From Branchiostoma floridae (taxonomy: Eukaryota; Chordata; Leptocardii; Amphioxiformes; Branchiostomatidae), in the NCBI RefSeq assembly GCF_000003815.2, contig NC_049982.1, forward strand, positions 12,606,043-12,670,042: 64,000 bases of DNA, written 5' to 3'. Every line of letters starts with the position of its first letter. Within the stretch, counting starts at the first letter, position 1. The position numbers and the translations under genes are program-made. This document shows positions 1 through 13,432 of the stretch, piece after piece. A model generated the notes under the pieces. It searched no databases. It saw nothing but the letters and a program-made list of their open reading frames with translations, and had not been told where the DNA came from.

Positions 1-3000
1 CGAATGAAGACACACAAAAAACACAACGGATATTTTAATGGTGTAAAAGTAGTTTTAATAACTCAATTTGGTCTATTACTATAGTAAAACGTAGCAATAC
101 AGACGGGCTTTCTTACCAGAGATTTGTGAGTTCCCTCCACCGCTTGCCGCCATGACAGCACCAGTAACGTTACACCTAAAATGGCGCGAAAATATATTCC
201 TTCTTATAGTTTGAAACGGACAGTTATTTGTCAAATATAGGTAATAAATTTACAAGGATTACATACAGCACTAATAGCGTGAAATACACGATAGAAACGA
301 GAAATAAGCAAAGCTTCTGACCAGCTTTCAGAAATGTGAAAAAATATCGTCCGATTCAAGATGGCGGCTGTGCCACAGTGGGGTGTGGACTATGTGAGAG
401 GCATTTTAATACGGCTGCTCCGGTTCAATTTCGAATCACACGTAGATACAGGTCGCCGTGTATGATCTGATATAAGAATTATGGACAGGAATTCTGGGCC
501 GAAACTGCTGTAATAAGTTGGGTGACTGTGAAAAGTGGGGATTTAGACGAGATTTGTCTAAATCGAATTATCTCCAATCGTGACGGGATCAAGAGGAGGA
601 AGTGTAGAAATCAAATAACACTGGGGAAATCATATTCAAGCTTTTAAAAGTTTGAACGTCAAATGAAATTACCCGGGAAGGTGTGACATCGATGTAGGGA
701 GGTCATCCTTTATCAAGCACTATCAATTTGCTTTAAATAAAAGTGTGAAGAATATTAAGTTTTGAAAAGCGAAGGTCAGATTCAATCTGGGCGGATATAG
801 CAGGACGGTGATGAGGGAAAACGTTTTAATGCCGCTCTGCATGTCTCGAAGGATACGTTCTACCGAGGATATGTCGAAATTTATTTCTCTGACATTTGCG
901 ATCTAATATGGTTTGTAAAGCGGAATTACATCTCCTTTTCCCTGTGAATTCCACTTTTCGCATTGCGTAGGGGTCACGAGGGGAAACTAAATGGAAGAAT
1001 TGCTGAAAATATGAAGCGAATGGCTATGACGTGATTAATATCACTGACGTGTAAATGGGATTTATAAATTAGGACGGAAATGATAATTCCATGACCTTTA
1101 CGTACCCTTGAACCTGATTCCAGCCTTTTATGACTCTAAATTCAGCGTGGTAAACTAATAAAGGTGACAAACCTCGTGTTAGAATGTCTAAATTTGCCGA
1201 GACGTAGCTGACGTCGGTACCCTATTGCAGCCGAAAGGGTCGCGCGCAGCATATGCATGCAAAGGACTTTGGGAATACCGCTTTACCTTTCGTCACCCGA
1301 ATGTCGACAGGGGAGAACTTTTCCTGAAAGCTGTCATCATCCGAAAAAGCCAGAGTTCAGGCATGGGGATTAAACAATAAATATCCGTATAAGTGGCTTA
1401 AAAGAATAGCCTGGGCTTGCAGGGAAGGTTAAAGGCAATAAAACTTGCGCCTGAGCCGATGCTGGGTTTGTGGAGTGTAAGTAAAATGGTTCTCTACTTT
1501 TTACCCAAAGTTGCTGAAAGCTAAACAGAAGAGGTGAGTGTGGATGGGAGTGATGGGGAGATAAAGACTTTTTCAGGCCAAGTTGCGTGAGAGACTTACA
1601 GCTGTTCTTTGCCGTGATGCTAAATCAAAGACGAAGCTGCTTTTTTCCCTCGGAGAAGCGTTTGACCCTTTTCGTGGAAGGATATCTAGGTAGAGGGAGA
1701 ATGCCCAAAGCAATTACCACCTTACCACCGTCACTCACTGGAGCGAACGCTGAGAAAAACCAGAGCACCCAATTTAAAACTCGAGTTTCCACTCCAGACA
1801 AAAGCTTCCTTAAAACCGTCTAATTGACGGTCACCTTTCTCTACCTTCTAAAAACCTACACGGGAGGGGATGGAAGTGGAAATATCTTTGGTAAATGCGT
1901 GCTTGCCCCTCGGGCTCTCCTTTCGTTTGGCGTCATATCTGGAGGGAAACATTGGATTTTGCAGTGTTGTGCCCTTCGCTATTGAACCCATTAGCCGGGG
2001 AAGCCTGCTCCCAGGGAAATATGTGAGAAACGCAGCTCTGTGCTGTATAATGCGCCGACTTTTTGGGCAGGTATTTAGCTCATTAATAACTGAGATTGAG
2101 GTGATGCGTACAGGGACCGACTGCAATTTGTATCAAAGAGTGATCCTGTTTTCTTATGTACTGGTCTCTAACTTTTCCGTTGAAACTTCAGAAGCGCGTT
2201 TCAGGGAGGAGAAAAGTTTCACAGACAAACGAAGTTGGGAAAAAGGATTTATGTGGTTTAGATGCATCTGCGGAACAATTCTACAATGACAGTTACATAT
2301 ACGTGTTAATATTGGAAAAAATGTTATCACAAATGTCAGCAACTCAACGCCTTTATAAATCGCACCCTCGTCTAAATATGATATCAAAACAATTTTCAGC
2401 ATCTCTTTGAAGTGCAAAGGTCAATCCAATTATGTTTGTCTTTCATGAACTGTCACGAAACTATTTTGCTGTTTTTCACACATTGAGATATTGTTAGCAT
2501 TAGTGGTGCGTTTGAACATAACGACGTCCTTACGCTTTCCCTTGCTAAAACATTGTTGAAAAGTAGCAGGCAAGTAAGAATATCCGTATTAGTGACTGGT
2601 TGAAGAATTTTAAATACACGTAGCAATGATGACATCGGTGCATCATTATAAGCAACAACCTCTCTCATAAATAAGATTAGGGCATATGCATTAAAACATG
2701 CTCAATAAACTAAATGTTGATTTACATTTTGGAAGAAAAATAGCTACACAAACATCTCAAATGTATGAAATGAGAAATAAACGGAATTTCATTTTAGTCC
2801 CGGGCACTTATGTCCCTGGGTGGCGTTATCGTTATTTGATGCTGCAAGTGATCATCCGACAGCGCTAACATCATTTAATCACACTTATAAGGCATTACCA
2901 TTCAAGACATCGAAACTTACACCGTCGCTACAGTGATCTTTTAAAATCATACTGATAACAACATCAAAGTTTTTATACTCTTCTCTGGTCCTTTACTTGT

Positions 3001-5689
3001 TCTTGCTACGTACTGGAACGAGTTGTGTTGTCTTTATTGAATAATAATCCATCCTTGTGTAACGGAGGATGCCACCCCGAGTCCAAATTGAGTAATGGAC
3101 TATCTCCCCATAATTTCAACTGTCATCTTATGACGTATTATCGCTAATGCTCGCCTGTCCCCAATCTGACCCAGGTAATCAATAATTATTACTCACAATC
3201 GATAACACTGAATGCTTCCTTCATAACATTCATCCGACTAAACACTTTATGTTGGAACTTGCATCACTCATTATTGATCACCAGTAAAATTTACTGTCAG
3301 TGGAAAATGACTTAGGGAAAAATCCATATCTCATTAACAGACACTTCACAGTTACTAACGCGAAATGCATAAAGTTACTTTCCTATTAAAGTTAAAGTGG
3401 ATCTACATTAATCACTGCAGCGCGTATGAAGATGTATCGGGTGGCAGTGTTTTCTGCTCCGTGTTGGGTGTCCAGTCGGGTGGACCAGGCGCCGAGAAAA
3501 CAAGGAGCACAGACGGGAGGGGATGTTAAGGGGAAGGTTAACGTAGCTTATAAGAAATACATTTATTTACATAACGCGTTTGACACTTTTGTGTCCAGTA
3601 ACAGTATTTTAGGTGCATTGAGTACACGATATCATTTCTAGGTGATTTTTCAAATTTGGCGAAGAAAATTTCCTAAGAAAGGTAACAAAAAGGAAATTAC
3701 AAATGAAATGTATGTCTTAGAAAAATGTGGAAAACACAATGAATTAAAATGTTATCATCGAAATGGCGGCGCTATCATAAATAGGGAATATTTTATTATA
3801 TTATATCGTGTCAAGTGTTATACACCATACATTCATTCTCCATCCGTTCATTACGCTACATATCATAGGCAATTCCCTGCTTATATCATCTACCAAACAA
3901 ATGGTTGCACAGATTAGCAATTATCACTTTTTAAGTGAATGTAAACTTTGTAATGATGCATTCAGTCAAACTTACTTCAGATACTATTGCTAGTCATTTC
4001 CTTTACTTAGAAAGTAATGGAAACAATAGAAAAGTCTATTCTATCTTATCTGAATTATGAATAACATTTCACTTTACCGGTAAACCTGTTTACCAGATTC
4101 TACTAATATAATGTCGGAATGTTGAACTGAGAAGGATGTGGTCAACACTTATCTGTGTTCACAAATGTATGGTATTTTCTGTTTAGCCTATTACATCAAG
4201 AGCAGAACACTTTTATTCTACAAAGTTGTTTAATCTAAGCTTCTCTTCCCAACAGTACTGCGATCTTGGACGTAGATCCTAGCAAGGGCACGTACAAGGT
4301 CACTGGAGGGCGCCTTAGACGGTCAGCAAGCATCTCTTCAAGTCTACAACTGCGGCGAAATACAAAGCAACTCACCGCGAAAAATAACTAGACGATACAA
4401 TCATGGTTAGAAAGTGATAAAAAGTTGTCACTGATGGTGGTGTAAAAGGCTTCTTATCGGTGATATGAAAAACACGTTTACACCCTACTATCAAGTGTTT
4501 AGAGATCCGTCTCCCTTCATTTTCTCGGAACGCCATCTTAAGTACATGTGAACTTTGTTCGAATCTTGTTGACGTGAATGTCGGCCTTGGTTTACGCCTA
4601 AAAAGTCCTTGTAGATATTTCAACTGTAAATGTTTCTGACCTCTTGTCACTACTGTTCGGCACACAATGGCTGTTTACATCTACTGGTCCCATGCTGACT
4701 GTGACATGACTACTATTGTTGTGTAAAACCTGACTACACCACGTACAAAATAAACACATGTCTTGTCGAGACGGGGTGTAAAGATGTACTGACTGTTGAA
4801 AGGTTTTTTTTGTCTTGACAACTTTGGTAATCAGAAACAGCATTGAAAGTGCTTCACCGACGTGTTGTTTTTATCATATCTTAAGGTAGAATATGACGCT
4901 ATCAGAATTGGTGCTGCTGTTACATGTTTCAAATACTCTTTCAAAAGCCTGAAACTTGTGTTACTATCAGACAACAAACGAATAAAGGTCCTATTCCCAA
5001 CTTTTCATTTCAAGTACAATTCTATTTTGAATCGATTGACTTTTTTCTCGATCCTGTATACTAGTGATTTCTAATATACTCTGTCTAGATTTATACTTGC
5101 AATTAAATTGTTCGTTTGAGTAACTACATTTCTTTGTGAAAGAAAAGATAATATTTCATATTTCAATGTTTCGAAAGTATTAAATGTAGCAAAATTCGAA
5201 ATTTCGATCATCGTCACTCCTTGTTGCCCCCTTGCAGTGTTATACATGTATTTACACAACTCGGATTGTTATTGTTGCTGTCTGGAACAGCAACAGTCAG
5301 AAGTGTGTGGACTGAAATGCAAAGATACATTAGAAATAAATGGCCAAGTACAAAGTAACTCTTTTATATTAGTAACTTTTATGAAAAGAAACTTGGGGGA
5401 CAGGCATGATGAATTGGATGCCCAGAGTGAACCGTGACCGTTTTCTGTGTGGATAGCTTTTAAGTACGCCGTCTCTGCTGCCGTTACCGATTCACGTCAG
5501 GGAAAAGCACTTTTACCCCGGCCGTCGTTTCGTCTTTGCCATGAAATAACGCACACGTGTGACACCGCAAGCGGAAGCTGATTTGTAAAGTTTCAGGCTA
5601 GATGAGTACTGACACCCATAGGGCTCATCTTGGCTGGCCCTTGTTCGTGTATAGCTTACCACGGGAAATGGGCGCTGACACATCGGGCC
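1..5689. other. Gene-free sequence
   Basis: AT-rich DNA without a recognisable exon, RNA gene or mobile element. Frames of 60-140 codons on both strands overlap one another and show no domain or splice context. Minor items: an imperfect palindrome around CCCGGGCACTTATGTCCCTGGG (2799-2820) and TTTACCGGTAAA (4073-4084). Confidence 0.6.
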
Positions 5690-5890
5690 AGATGGGCTCC
5701 GTGTCATCTTTAACTCGCGGCTACGCGTGCGCCATTATTACTGCAGACGGGACGTCAACCGTGTGAACATCACATCGCCAAGGTGAGGTCAGGGGTAGGC
5801 TTGCCGGCCTCCACCTGCGATAATTACACCTTAGCCCGCCCGGTCCAGCCGGCCTGCACGCTCCCGACAAATTACCGTACAAACTGTGGG
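5690..5890. promoter_or_regulatory. Candidate regulatory block, GC-rich
   Basis: A GC island in AT-rich surroundings, with GCCATTATTAC, GACGTC, AGGTCAGGGGT (nuclear-receptor half-site-like), a CACCTG E-box and GATAATTACAC. No coding evidence. Confidence 0.25.
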
Positions 5891-6099
5891 GGATTTGTGG
5901 ATACAACCATCAGCCATATGCCTGTGTGTTAAAACTCATCAGGCCTCGGTGTGCAAAGTCAAGGTCAACTCCTCGGAAATAAAAAAAGAGTTTCCCCGAA
6001 GTATAGTTGTGCTCACTGGTCATCAAGTGGTCAATTTTGGAGAAGTGAGCAGTTTCCTGTGTTTAAGATAGATGGACATAATTCCAGAGGTCCGGCGGA

Positions 6100-7150
6100 G
6101 GCATCTATAATGTATGACCGGTGGTGACCGACCATTCATTTTCTTGTACCACTTCGGGTCCCACTGGACTGACCAATTTACTGGTGGTGGTCGCCACACA
6201 TACTTTACACTCAGTCATGAACGTACTTTACTGCCAGGGCTGGAAAGCGTGGACTTTCCTCATTCAGTTGCGTTTTCTTGTTGCAAGTTTAGACAAGAAC
6301 TTGGCGAGAGAAAACAAATTCACCACAGGACGTAATAACCTACACCCATACACATCAGTCACTGCCAATAATTATGTTCTCCCTGAAGGCATTATTACCG
6401 TACAGCCAAGTTGATGCTAAATTTCCAACTCCTTTGAACGAGAAAATATATCAGTTGATGGATATGAAAGAAAAGTTTGCCCTAAAGCTGTAATCGTTTT
6501 ACGCTGTCAATTTTAGAAAGTTCTCATGAAAAATCTTTAAAACAAATAAAAGAAAATGATTTTTCATCAGATATGTAAGGAAGAACACCTAAGTATCTTT
6601 TAAAACAAATCATCATCCCAAAGTCTTCTCTTGATAATATTTTCCAGCTGTTAGAATTTGCAAGGTAGTTTTAAGTTCATTTTTTGACAATAAGAAAATG
6701 GGAAATAGTAAAAGTAATATTTACGTATTTTGCTTGGTCTAAATATTTCCGTTCTACCACGGTCCGTTAAATTAAACGATATTTAAAAACCCTCAATGGA
6801 CAATTTCTCTAAACCACTAGAATGAATGTAATAAGGGAGTTCTTTGTTCTCGACTGTTTGTATTTCCTTTGTTGTAAACGGAAGGTTTATGTTAATATGT
6901 AATGTTTCTCTTTGTTCGTTATTCATTACTAATTGTCCGGCTCTTAACATATAACCCATATGTGACGTCCATGTCACGACACTGATGACCATATGGCTGC
7001 TCGTGCCAGATGGACAATAACCCCCAAAGTGACCATCTCTTTCCGTTGGTCACATGTAATTGGTCCAGTTCCCTCTGGGCCTACTTATAGGTACTTACCG
7101 GGCCGCCGTCCATTTTCCATAATGGACCATTTTCAGCGTGATGAGCTCAA
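6100..7150. promoter_or_regulatory. Region with repeated TGACC/GGTCA half-site words
   Basis: Two groups are seen. Near 6115-6195, TGACCGGTGGTGACCGACCA and ACTGACCA occur. At 6963-7060, TGACGTCC, TGTCACG, TGACCAT (6986-6992), TGACCAT (7030-7036) and GGTCA (7048-7052) occur. GTCCATT (7109-7115) and AATGGAC (7121-7127) form a short inverted repeat. The words resemble nuclear-receptor half-sites but spacing is irregular. Confidence 0.22.
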
Positions 7151-10100
7151 ATATTATGTTTGGACAAAACCCTGATTAAACTGCATTAGTGTTTGTGTTG
7201 ATTGCTTCCTATGACAACGTCACGTGGTTTATGATTGAGTGAAGGCCCCAGGACGGTAACATAAAATTCTGTTGGTCTAAGAATTAGAGCGTTATAGCTC
7301 ATAATAGCTGTTTGAGGAGGTGAAAAATACATAAATGAAAGTCTATCATAGCACTTCAAGTGAATATGTACAAACCTGTGGAAAAGATACAATATTTGCA
7401 ATTGCTTTAAGGCGGTAAAACATCAGCAAGCCAAGCTCATCCAGTTGCTTGTGTTCGAGAACCGTTTGGTCGGTCATTTGAGGATCTTTTACTTTCAGAC
7501 TGTGATCACTGCACATTTTTTTTCAACATTTTCAACTCTGATGAATTTTTAGTCTTTTTGGCAAGCACTAAAAATCTTATTGGAAAAACTCATTACAATG
7601 CTTGAGAGACTATAGAGTAGTTGGAATTCAGATAGGTGACAATAACAAAGGAAAAGGAAAAACCGGGCATGTAATATTCTAAATACTCTTGGAAATACAG
7701 TTTCATGGTGACTCCAGTGAGTTGGTACGGTCAAAACTACACTCAAAATATTGGCCCTTATCATAAGTAACGCTACGGTTCGATGAAAAAGGTTAATGGC
7801 TTACTTTACAGCTACAAATAAATATAGCAAAACGTACAAACAAAACGTGTGAATTAGATATACGATCTTAGCTTTGAATAGTGATTAAGAAAGTAAATTG
7901 CAAATGAAGACCAGGCGCAAGGAGGCGCTTCCCTTCTGCACCTTGTAATCTGTTGGCGCCACGCCTAATCCGCCAATGAATCTTGGCTTATAGGTTCCTG
8001 CTCTCAACTTGTTGTGCTGTTTTTGGTTAATCGCCCTCCAACCAGGCCACCCGGCTGACATAGCCCTGACTCTCAACACACCAACTCCCATTACAACACG
8101 CCATGTCGACACAACTTGGCCGCGCACGCGCACTGGGTTGGCCTTGACATTGGGCAGACAACCTTTGGCGCGCAGACGTCTGGTGAAACAAACCAGGACC
8201 TCTCCTCGCTTCCGTCAGTCGTGTTTTATGTTTGTCGCTCTTTGGTGAAAGGCCTTCGCGACCGGGAATACAGAAAGAGCGCAGCGGGCAATTAAAGAAT
8301 CGTCTGCCACAATTTGTTGCCCGCAAGGTGCCCAGCAAACCGGAGCCCTGCTTAAGGCTCTTCAACACGAGCCACTCAGCCCCGCTTGAGAAACGCCGAG
8401 CTTTGAGGGGGGGGGGGGTGCTTGCGGAAATACTGCGGGTGCCATTTCTGTCTCTCTCCCATTCACGAATTTGCAGCGTCAAAACATTGAGGGAAAAATA
8501 ATGCCCTTCGTTTGTCACATTACCGTGTACTGTACGATAGGGATAACATGTCAGTGGCCTGTCTCTGGCAGTGATTACTTTGTTTGGGTGCCCGGCCTAA
8601 CGGGCAATCTGGCCTAAGTGTTAGAGATTGGCGTACAAAGGGGAATCGGAAATAGAGTTAGCCGTTACCTTAAACGGTTTTCTTGCGGTACATCAAAACA
8701 GGTTTTGGTAAATATTTCCCAGTACCCAGTCGACGCTAATGAAGGAATGTCTGTAGGTTTCTGGAAAGGGGCTGTGGGAGGGGGTGATGATAGTGAACTT
8801 CACAGCGGAAACGCGCCCTGCACGCGATTTTTTCTTAACGAAGGAGGAATGGAATGTGAAAAGCAAGATTCGAAGGGAGATACGATAGAAGTAAAATGAA
8901 GAGAGGATCTGAAGTACAAACATAAAACAAAACGAGAAAGAAAGATAAAACAGGAACAAAATAAACGATGGAATGAAATGGAAGACTTTTATTACAGACA
9001 TACAGTAGAGAAAAGTAGACTCCGTATACTGATATAGATACATGGGAGTCCTTTGAGCAAGGTCTTAAATTGAAACCACACGAAGTAGACAAACAAATTT
9101 ACTAGTCTGGCTGAATGTGCAAATGTGGAGTGTAGCAAATTAAAAGGAAAAAGCACAATCAATTTGTTAACAGAAAACAGTGACACAGTGAGCTAGATCA
9201 CAGTGCGTGGGGAAGTGATGATTTTCGACATTCACAAAGTTGCTCAGTTTGTGCAAACAACAAAGGATGCCGCCGTTTGGGCTGTGGTCTTTCTAACCAG
9301 AGTGGCTGTCAACAACGCTATCTATTACACACGTATTCAACTCCGGTTTACCTTCGAACCGACCACCAACATCAGACACTATCTATAACTCAGCGATGTA
9401 TCAAGGGACGAACACAGTGTAAACGGAACTTAAAGAGTGATATCATCTTGAACAAAAGGTGCTTAAGGAAGAATGACCTTGGTAATCAAATCAAAGGTCA
9501 AACGATTCTTTCAAAATGATAGGCAAAAAAATAGCCACTATTTTCTAGTATCCATATTCTGTAAATTCATTGAAGTTAAATCAGCAAAACGAATTGACAA
9601 GAAACATGCAAGTGTGCATTAGGAAACATAAAGATTGCTAAAAAAATTCTGGTATGTTGAAATTCTATGTAAGTTATGCTGTGAACTTCGTCATTTCAGT
9701 ATATCAGAAACTTGAGTATACCAAATTCAAATGAGCATGGATTATGAAAAAACATTCTTAATAAGATAATAACAGCGCAGATACATAAAAAATGTTTAAA
9801 TTGTCTTGAAGTTAGTTTTTCCCCCTCTTTTCAGTGTTTTACTTTGATAAGAGTGAGAAGCACGCCTGTTAATGTTGTGTCTTCTGCAGCACTTCACTTC
9901 AGCCATCAAAATTGAATCAAGAAATGATCAACACCCTGAAAATAACAATTACATAACTTTGAAATAGGGACTATCGTTCCAAACAATTCATATTTATTCA
10001 TTCGTCACTCATAATGCCGAAACACACCACATCCAGAGACAAAATAATAATGACGGAGAAAATAATCGAGTTGAACCGAGAAAATGCACGAAGCGGAGCA

Positions 10101-10263
10101 ATGGATGTAGGAGAATTCGGGTGACTTTTTGTTCAGTTGTCTTGTGACTGTCGTGCCACCCCACCCCGAATCTAAGTGTACGGATGACGAATCGGTTTTA
10201 ATGGACGAATAACGGTACTGAGAGTGCGGGCTGACAGAGTCACGGTTGATTAATGGGCCCGGC
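7151..10263. other. Gene-free sequence with purine-rich tract
   Basis: No gene seen. About 8830-8985 is markedly purine-rich on the + strand (runs such as AACGAGAAAGAAAGATAAAA). 8010-8500 is more GC-rich and contains the G12 run. The longer minus-strand frame at 8027-8518 overlaps plus-strand frames and resembles nothing known. Confidence 0.55.
8407..8418 (+). repeat. G12 homopolymer
   Basis: Twelve consecutive G. Length is likely variable or error-prone in the assembly. Confidence 0.9.
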
Positions 10264-10413
10264 NNNNNNNNNNNNNNNNNNNNNNNNNNNNNNNNNNNNN
10301 NNNNNNNNNNNNNNNNNNNNNNNNNNNNNNNNNNNNNNNNNNNNNNNNNNNNNNNNNNNNNNNNNNNNNNNNNNNNNNNNNNNNNNNNNNNNNNNNNNNN
10401 NNNNNNNNNNNNN
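10264..10413. other. Assembly gap (150 N)
   Basis: There are exactly 150 undetermined bases. Sequence to the left ends in GGGCCCGGC and to the right resumes with TTTGAATGG. The round size suggests an estimated or read-pair gap. Frames drawn through it are meaningless. Confidence 0.99.
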
Positions 10414-13280
10414 TTTGAATGGTGTAAAATGGTTGCTGACGTTAATGTCGGAAATGACCGTGTCACGACTGGTATTGAACTGGAGTTTATCACGTCCTGA
10501 CAGCAAGGACGGGTTTTAATACGGAATGTCTTGATTGGGTTTTCCCCCAACACATATACAAGGTATTATCTTGTAACGTTACCTTTGGCAGACGTCGTAT
10601 TAACAACTCCAAATTACTAATCAGGACTTCTATTCCATTTACAAAGTTGATATTTGAATACAAAAGGATTATATCTTCGAAAGATTGCAAACTAATGACA
10701 TATATATGTGTATGACAAATATGTGAAATTACCCTGTAATGAAAGAATGCTATCGCGAGAGTTTCTGTGGCGATATTGAAGATGAAAAACAATTATGGGT
10801 TTTCCCCCTGAGGTCAGAAGTCTCCTGAACCAGGAAATCAGACCGACCTTCCCGCGTGTACCGTGACGTCCACTTCTGTCCTGCAAGACATGCTAGACAC
10901 TCTAGAGGGATGGGGGCGTCACATAGCAAGTCACATGGTGATCTGTAAATCATTGGAAAGCCTCTCAAAGGAGCCCTAAAAAGACTGAATCACCGACATT
11001 TTGGTTGTGCAGTAAATGGTTGATCTAAGAGTATGTGTATTTTCTAAGTGTCTCCACTTAACAGTTAGGCGTTGAATTGTGAGAGAAAAAGGGCATTACA
11101 AGAAAATTGAGAAGTCATGTGAGTGATACAAACTTAAGCAAACTTGTGATATTCCTAGAAATGACTTCACCTGTCATCAAAGAGCTACTGGTTGAGAGAT
11201 GATTCAGGATAAGGCGGTTACAGATTAAGTAGTCAGATTATGTGGGAAACCACCGACACTGGCACCGGTTTCATCATCCTTGCACCAGTTTCGTCGGTAT
11301 GAATTCTCTCGGAGTCATGTGTGGAGAGGATCGGGGTCCTGGCAGAGACATTGGACAAAAAGAGCGCAGCACGTCAGCAATGATTCTGACCAAAGTGATA
11401 ACAATACAGGCATTAGCGATAAGGAAAAAGAGATAATTCTACGTAACGCCAAGGAAGATGGCCATCATATTAATGACACTTAATGAGGTCTGATAATAGT
11501 GGTGACTACGAAGTACGTGTGTATATGAAATGGAGCGTCAGTGATGTTTAAGATACTGGGATTCAAATACCACGTTATGATGGGGGTTCATACAATGTGA
11601 AAGTAACGCCGCAGTTTCCAAACTCTCCCAGCACATCCATTTGATACTTATTGCACCATACATAATACAAGAATTCATCCCTCCCCCCTCAGGGTAATAT
11701 GTCTCTCATCACAGTAATGTACGGGAAATGGCCGCTCATTGATCGATGGATACAAATTCAACTGGCAGCGTTCAATTTATCAGGTTCATTATCATCTCAC
11801 ATTTATCAACATGTCGATGTTACAAGCCAGTCGGTAGGATGTGCCTAAACGGTCCATTGAGAAAAGGTGTCTGACGACTTGCAGGGTACCTGGATCCATC
11901 GAACTTGTTGGAAAAGAGCAGTTTTAGAATAAATCGATAGACGACGCTTCTGAGAAGTGCCCTGCAGCAATGCCTTGAAGGTATCTTGGTTCGGGCCGCC
12001 AATAACTTGGAATAAGAAACAACTCTACCACGAAGATGGATACATCTTTAGTTGTAGAGTTTGATTTGATTTCAATGAAACTGTTTGCCCTGTAAATATT
12101 GTATTTTTTCTTGTGATCGCCAGGTGACGCAGGCCGATTTTTATCCGTTCAAGATAAAGCGTTAACGTCCAAACAAGTTGTGAATTTGCAGTTTACACCA
12201 GAGAAACTAAATCTGAGTTCCCAATGACTTAGTTTTTCCTCTAAGAGACCCCCTCTGTAGTTAATAACCATCTGCTTTAGACAAGGAATTATTCTGTTTT
12301 TGTCTCTCCAACCGAAGCATCAATATATCATTTCGAAAGCACCCTGTCAATCATTTTCAGTAACATTTGTTTTAATATCCGTACTTGACGCCATGTCTCG
12401 GAAGATGGCACGACTTATTCCCACCTCCCCTCTACAGTTTAATTTCATTTAGTTCTAATATACTGCAGGGATCAGTGAGTTGTCGGCCGGGGATCAAGCG
12501 AGCGTCGCCGGGCTGACGCCGGTGTCTAAGTGGTACCGAAGGCGATACAAATTCGATCATGTCAGCGGTGACACTTGAGTCCAAGTCCTTTGTCTTCTAC
12601 CGTTCGTTCAGGAAACATTGTATTGAAACGGCGACCCTTTCTTCCACCTGAGCACAGAAAGAACGTTGACGGTGGTGCGGAAATAAACCGGAGATTAACG
12701 TTAACTAAGCGCGCATTCGCAAATGCAATCAAACCGCACCGTTGTCCCTATGTAACCATTACAGTTCCTGTCCTTTTGAAATGCCAAGTCATAACGGAGG
12801 AAAGCAGGTTGAATCTGGGAGACTACTTTCCTAACTTAGCAATTACCTTACTATCCAGGTATTACATCGCATCTATTTTCTTAGAATTGTGGTAAAGTGA
12901 AAGCGGTATGTCGGTATCGATACTCCACAAAATGACAAGTCTAAGCACAGTATAGGGCGGTGTTACAGTGTCACCAGTGCTGAAGGGTGTGGATGAGTAT
13001 GCCGGATCAGGGTTGTCGTCCCAGCGGGCGTCACGACGCCACAGTCCCGACTATAACCCTCAGCAACTGCTCCGCTCATCCGATAGCGTCACCTTTCCTC
13101 CCGCCGGCACTGACAGCAGCTCCGCTAGGGGCGCTTACAAACTACTGAGGTTTCCAAAAACACTCGCGATCAAGGACACCGTTATCAATCATCATTCACG
13201 TCCGGCTTACAAACACAAGTTATCCAAAAAGATGCAGGCATTATTTTAAAGATTCTAACATCAATAAATCAAATAATAAC
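10414..13280. other. Gene-free sequence
   Basis: Nothing convincing is seen. Two GC-rich patches (12480-12560 and 12960-13140) contain CpG-rich words and may be regulatory. No exon with homology. Confidence 0.5.
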
Positions 13281-13292
13281 ATTTCTGAGGAT

Positions 13293-13420
13293 AAACATCA
13301 AGGTAATAAGTTACGCCTAATAGCAATTACTAAAGCAACTTGATATGATTTTGGAAACGTTCATGTCCATGACCGTTTCCAAAATCATGTCCAGGTGCTT
13401 AATTAATTGCTATTTGGCGT
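13293..13420. mobile_element. Small hairpin insertion (MITE-like) flanked by 12-bp direct repeats
   Basis: The direct repeat ATTTCTGAGGAT occurs at 13281-13292 and 13421-13432 and brackets 128 bp. Inside are two nested inverted repeats. The outer one is ACGCCTAATAGCAATTA near 13313-13329 against TAATTGCTATTTGGCGT at the right end. The inner one is a 21-bp arm (13345-13365 with 13368-13388, one mismatch) built on ATGATTTTGGAAACG. The flanking repeat looks like a target-site duplication, but 12 bp is long for a cut-and-paste element. No coding capacity. Family unknown. Confidence 0.6.
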
Positions 13421-13432
13421 ATTTCTGAGGAT

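Noticed and set aside
8027-8518. 163-codon minus-strand open frame across the G12 run
   Set aside because: The homopolymer becomes a proline run and the opposite strand is also open. No domain.
10005-10553. Open frame spanning the N gap
   Set aside because: Continuity is an artefact of undetermined bases.
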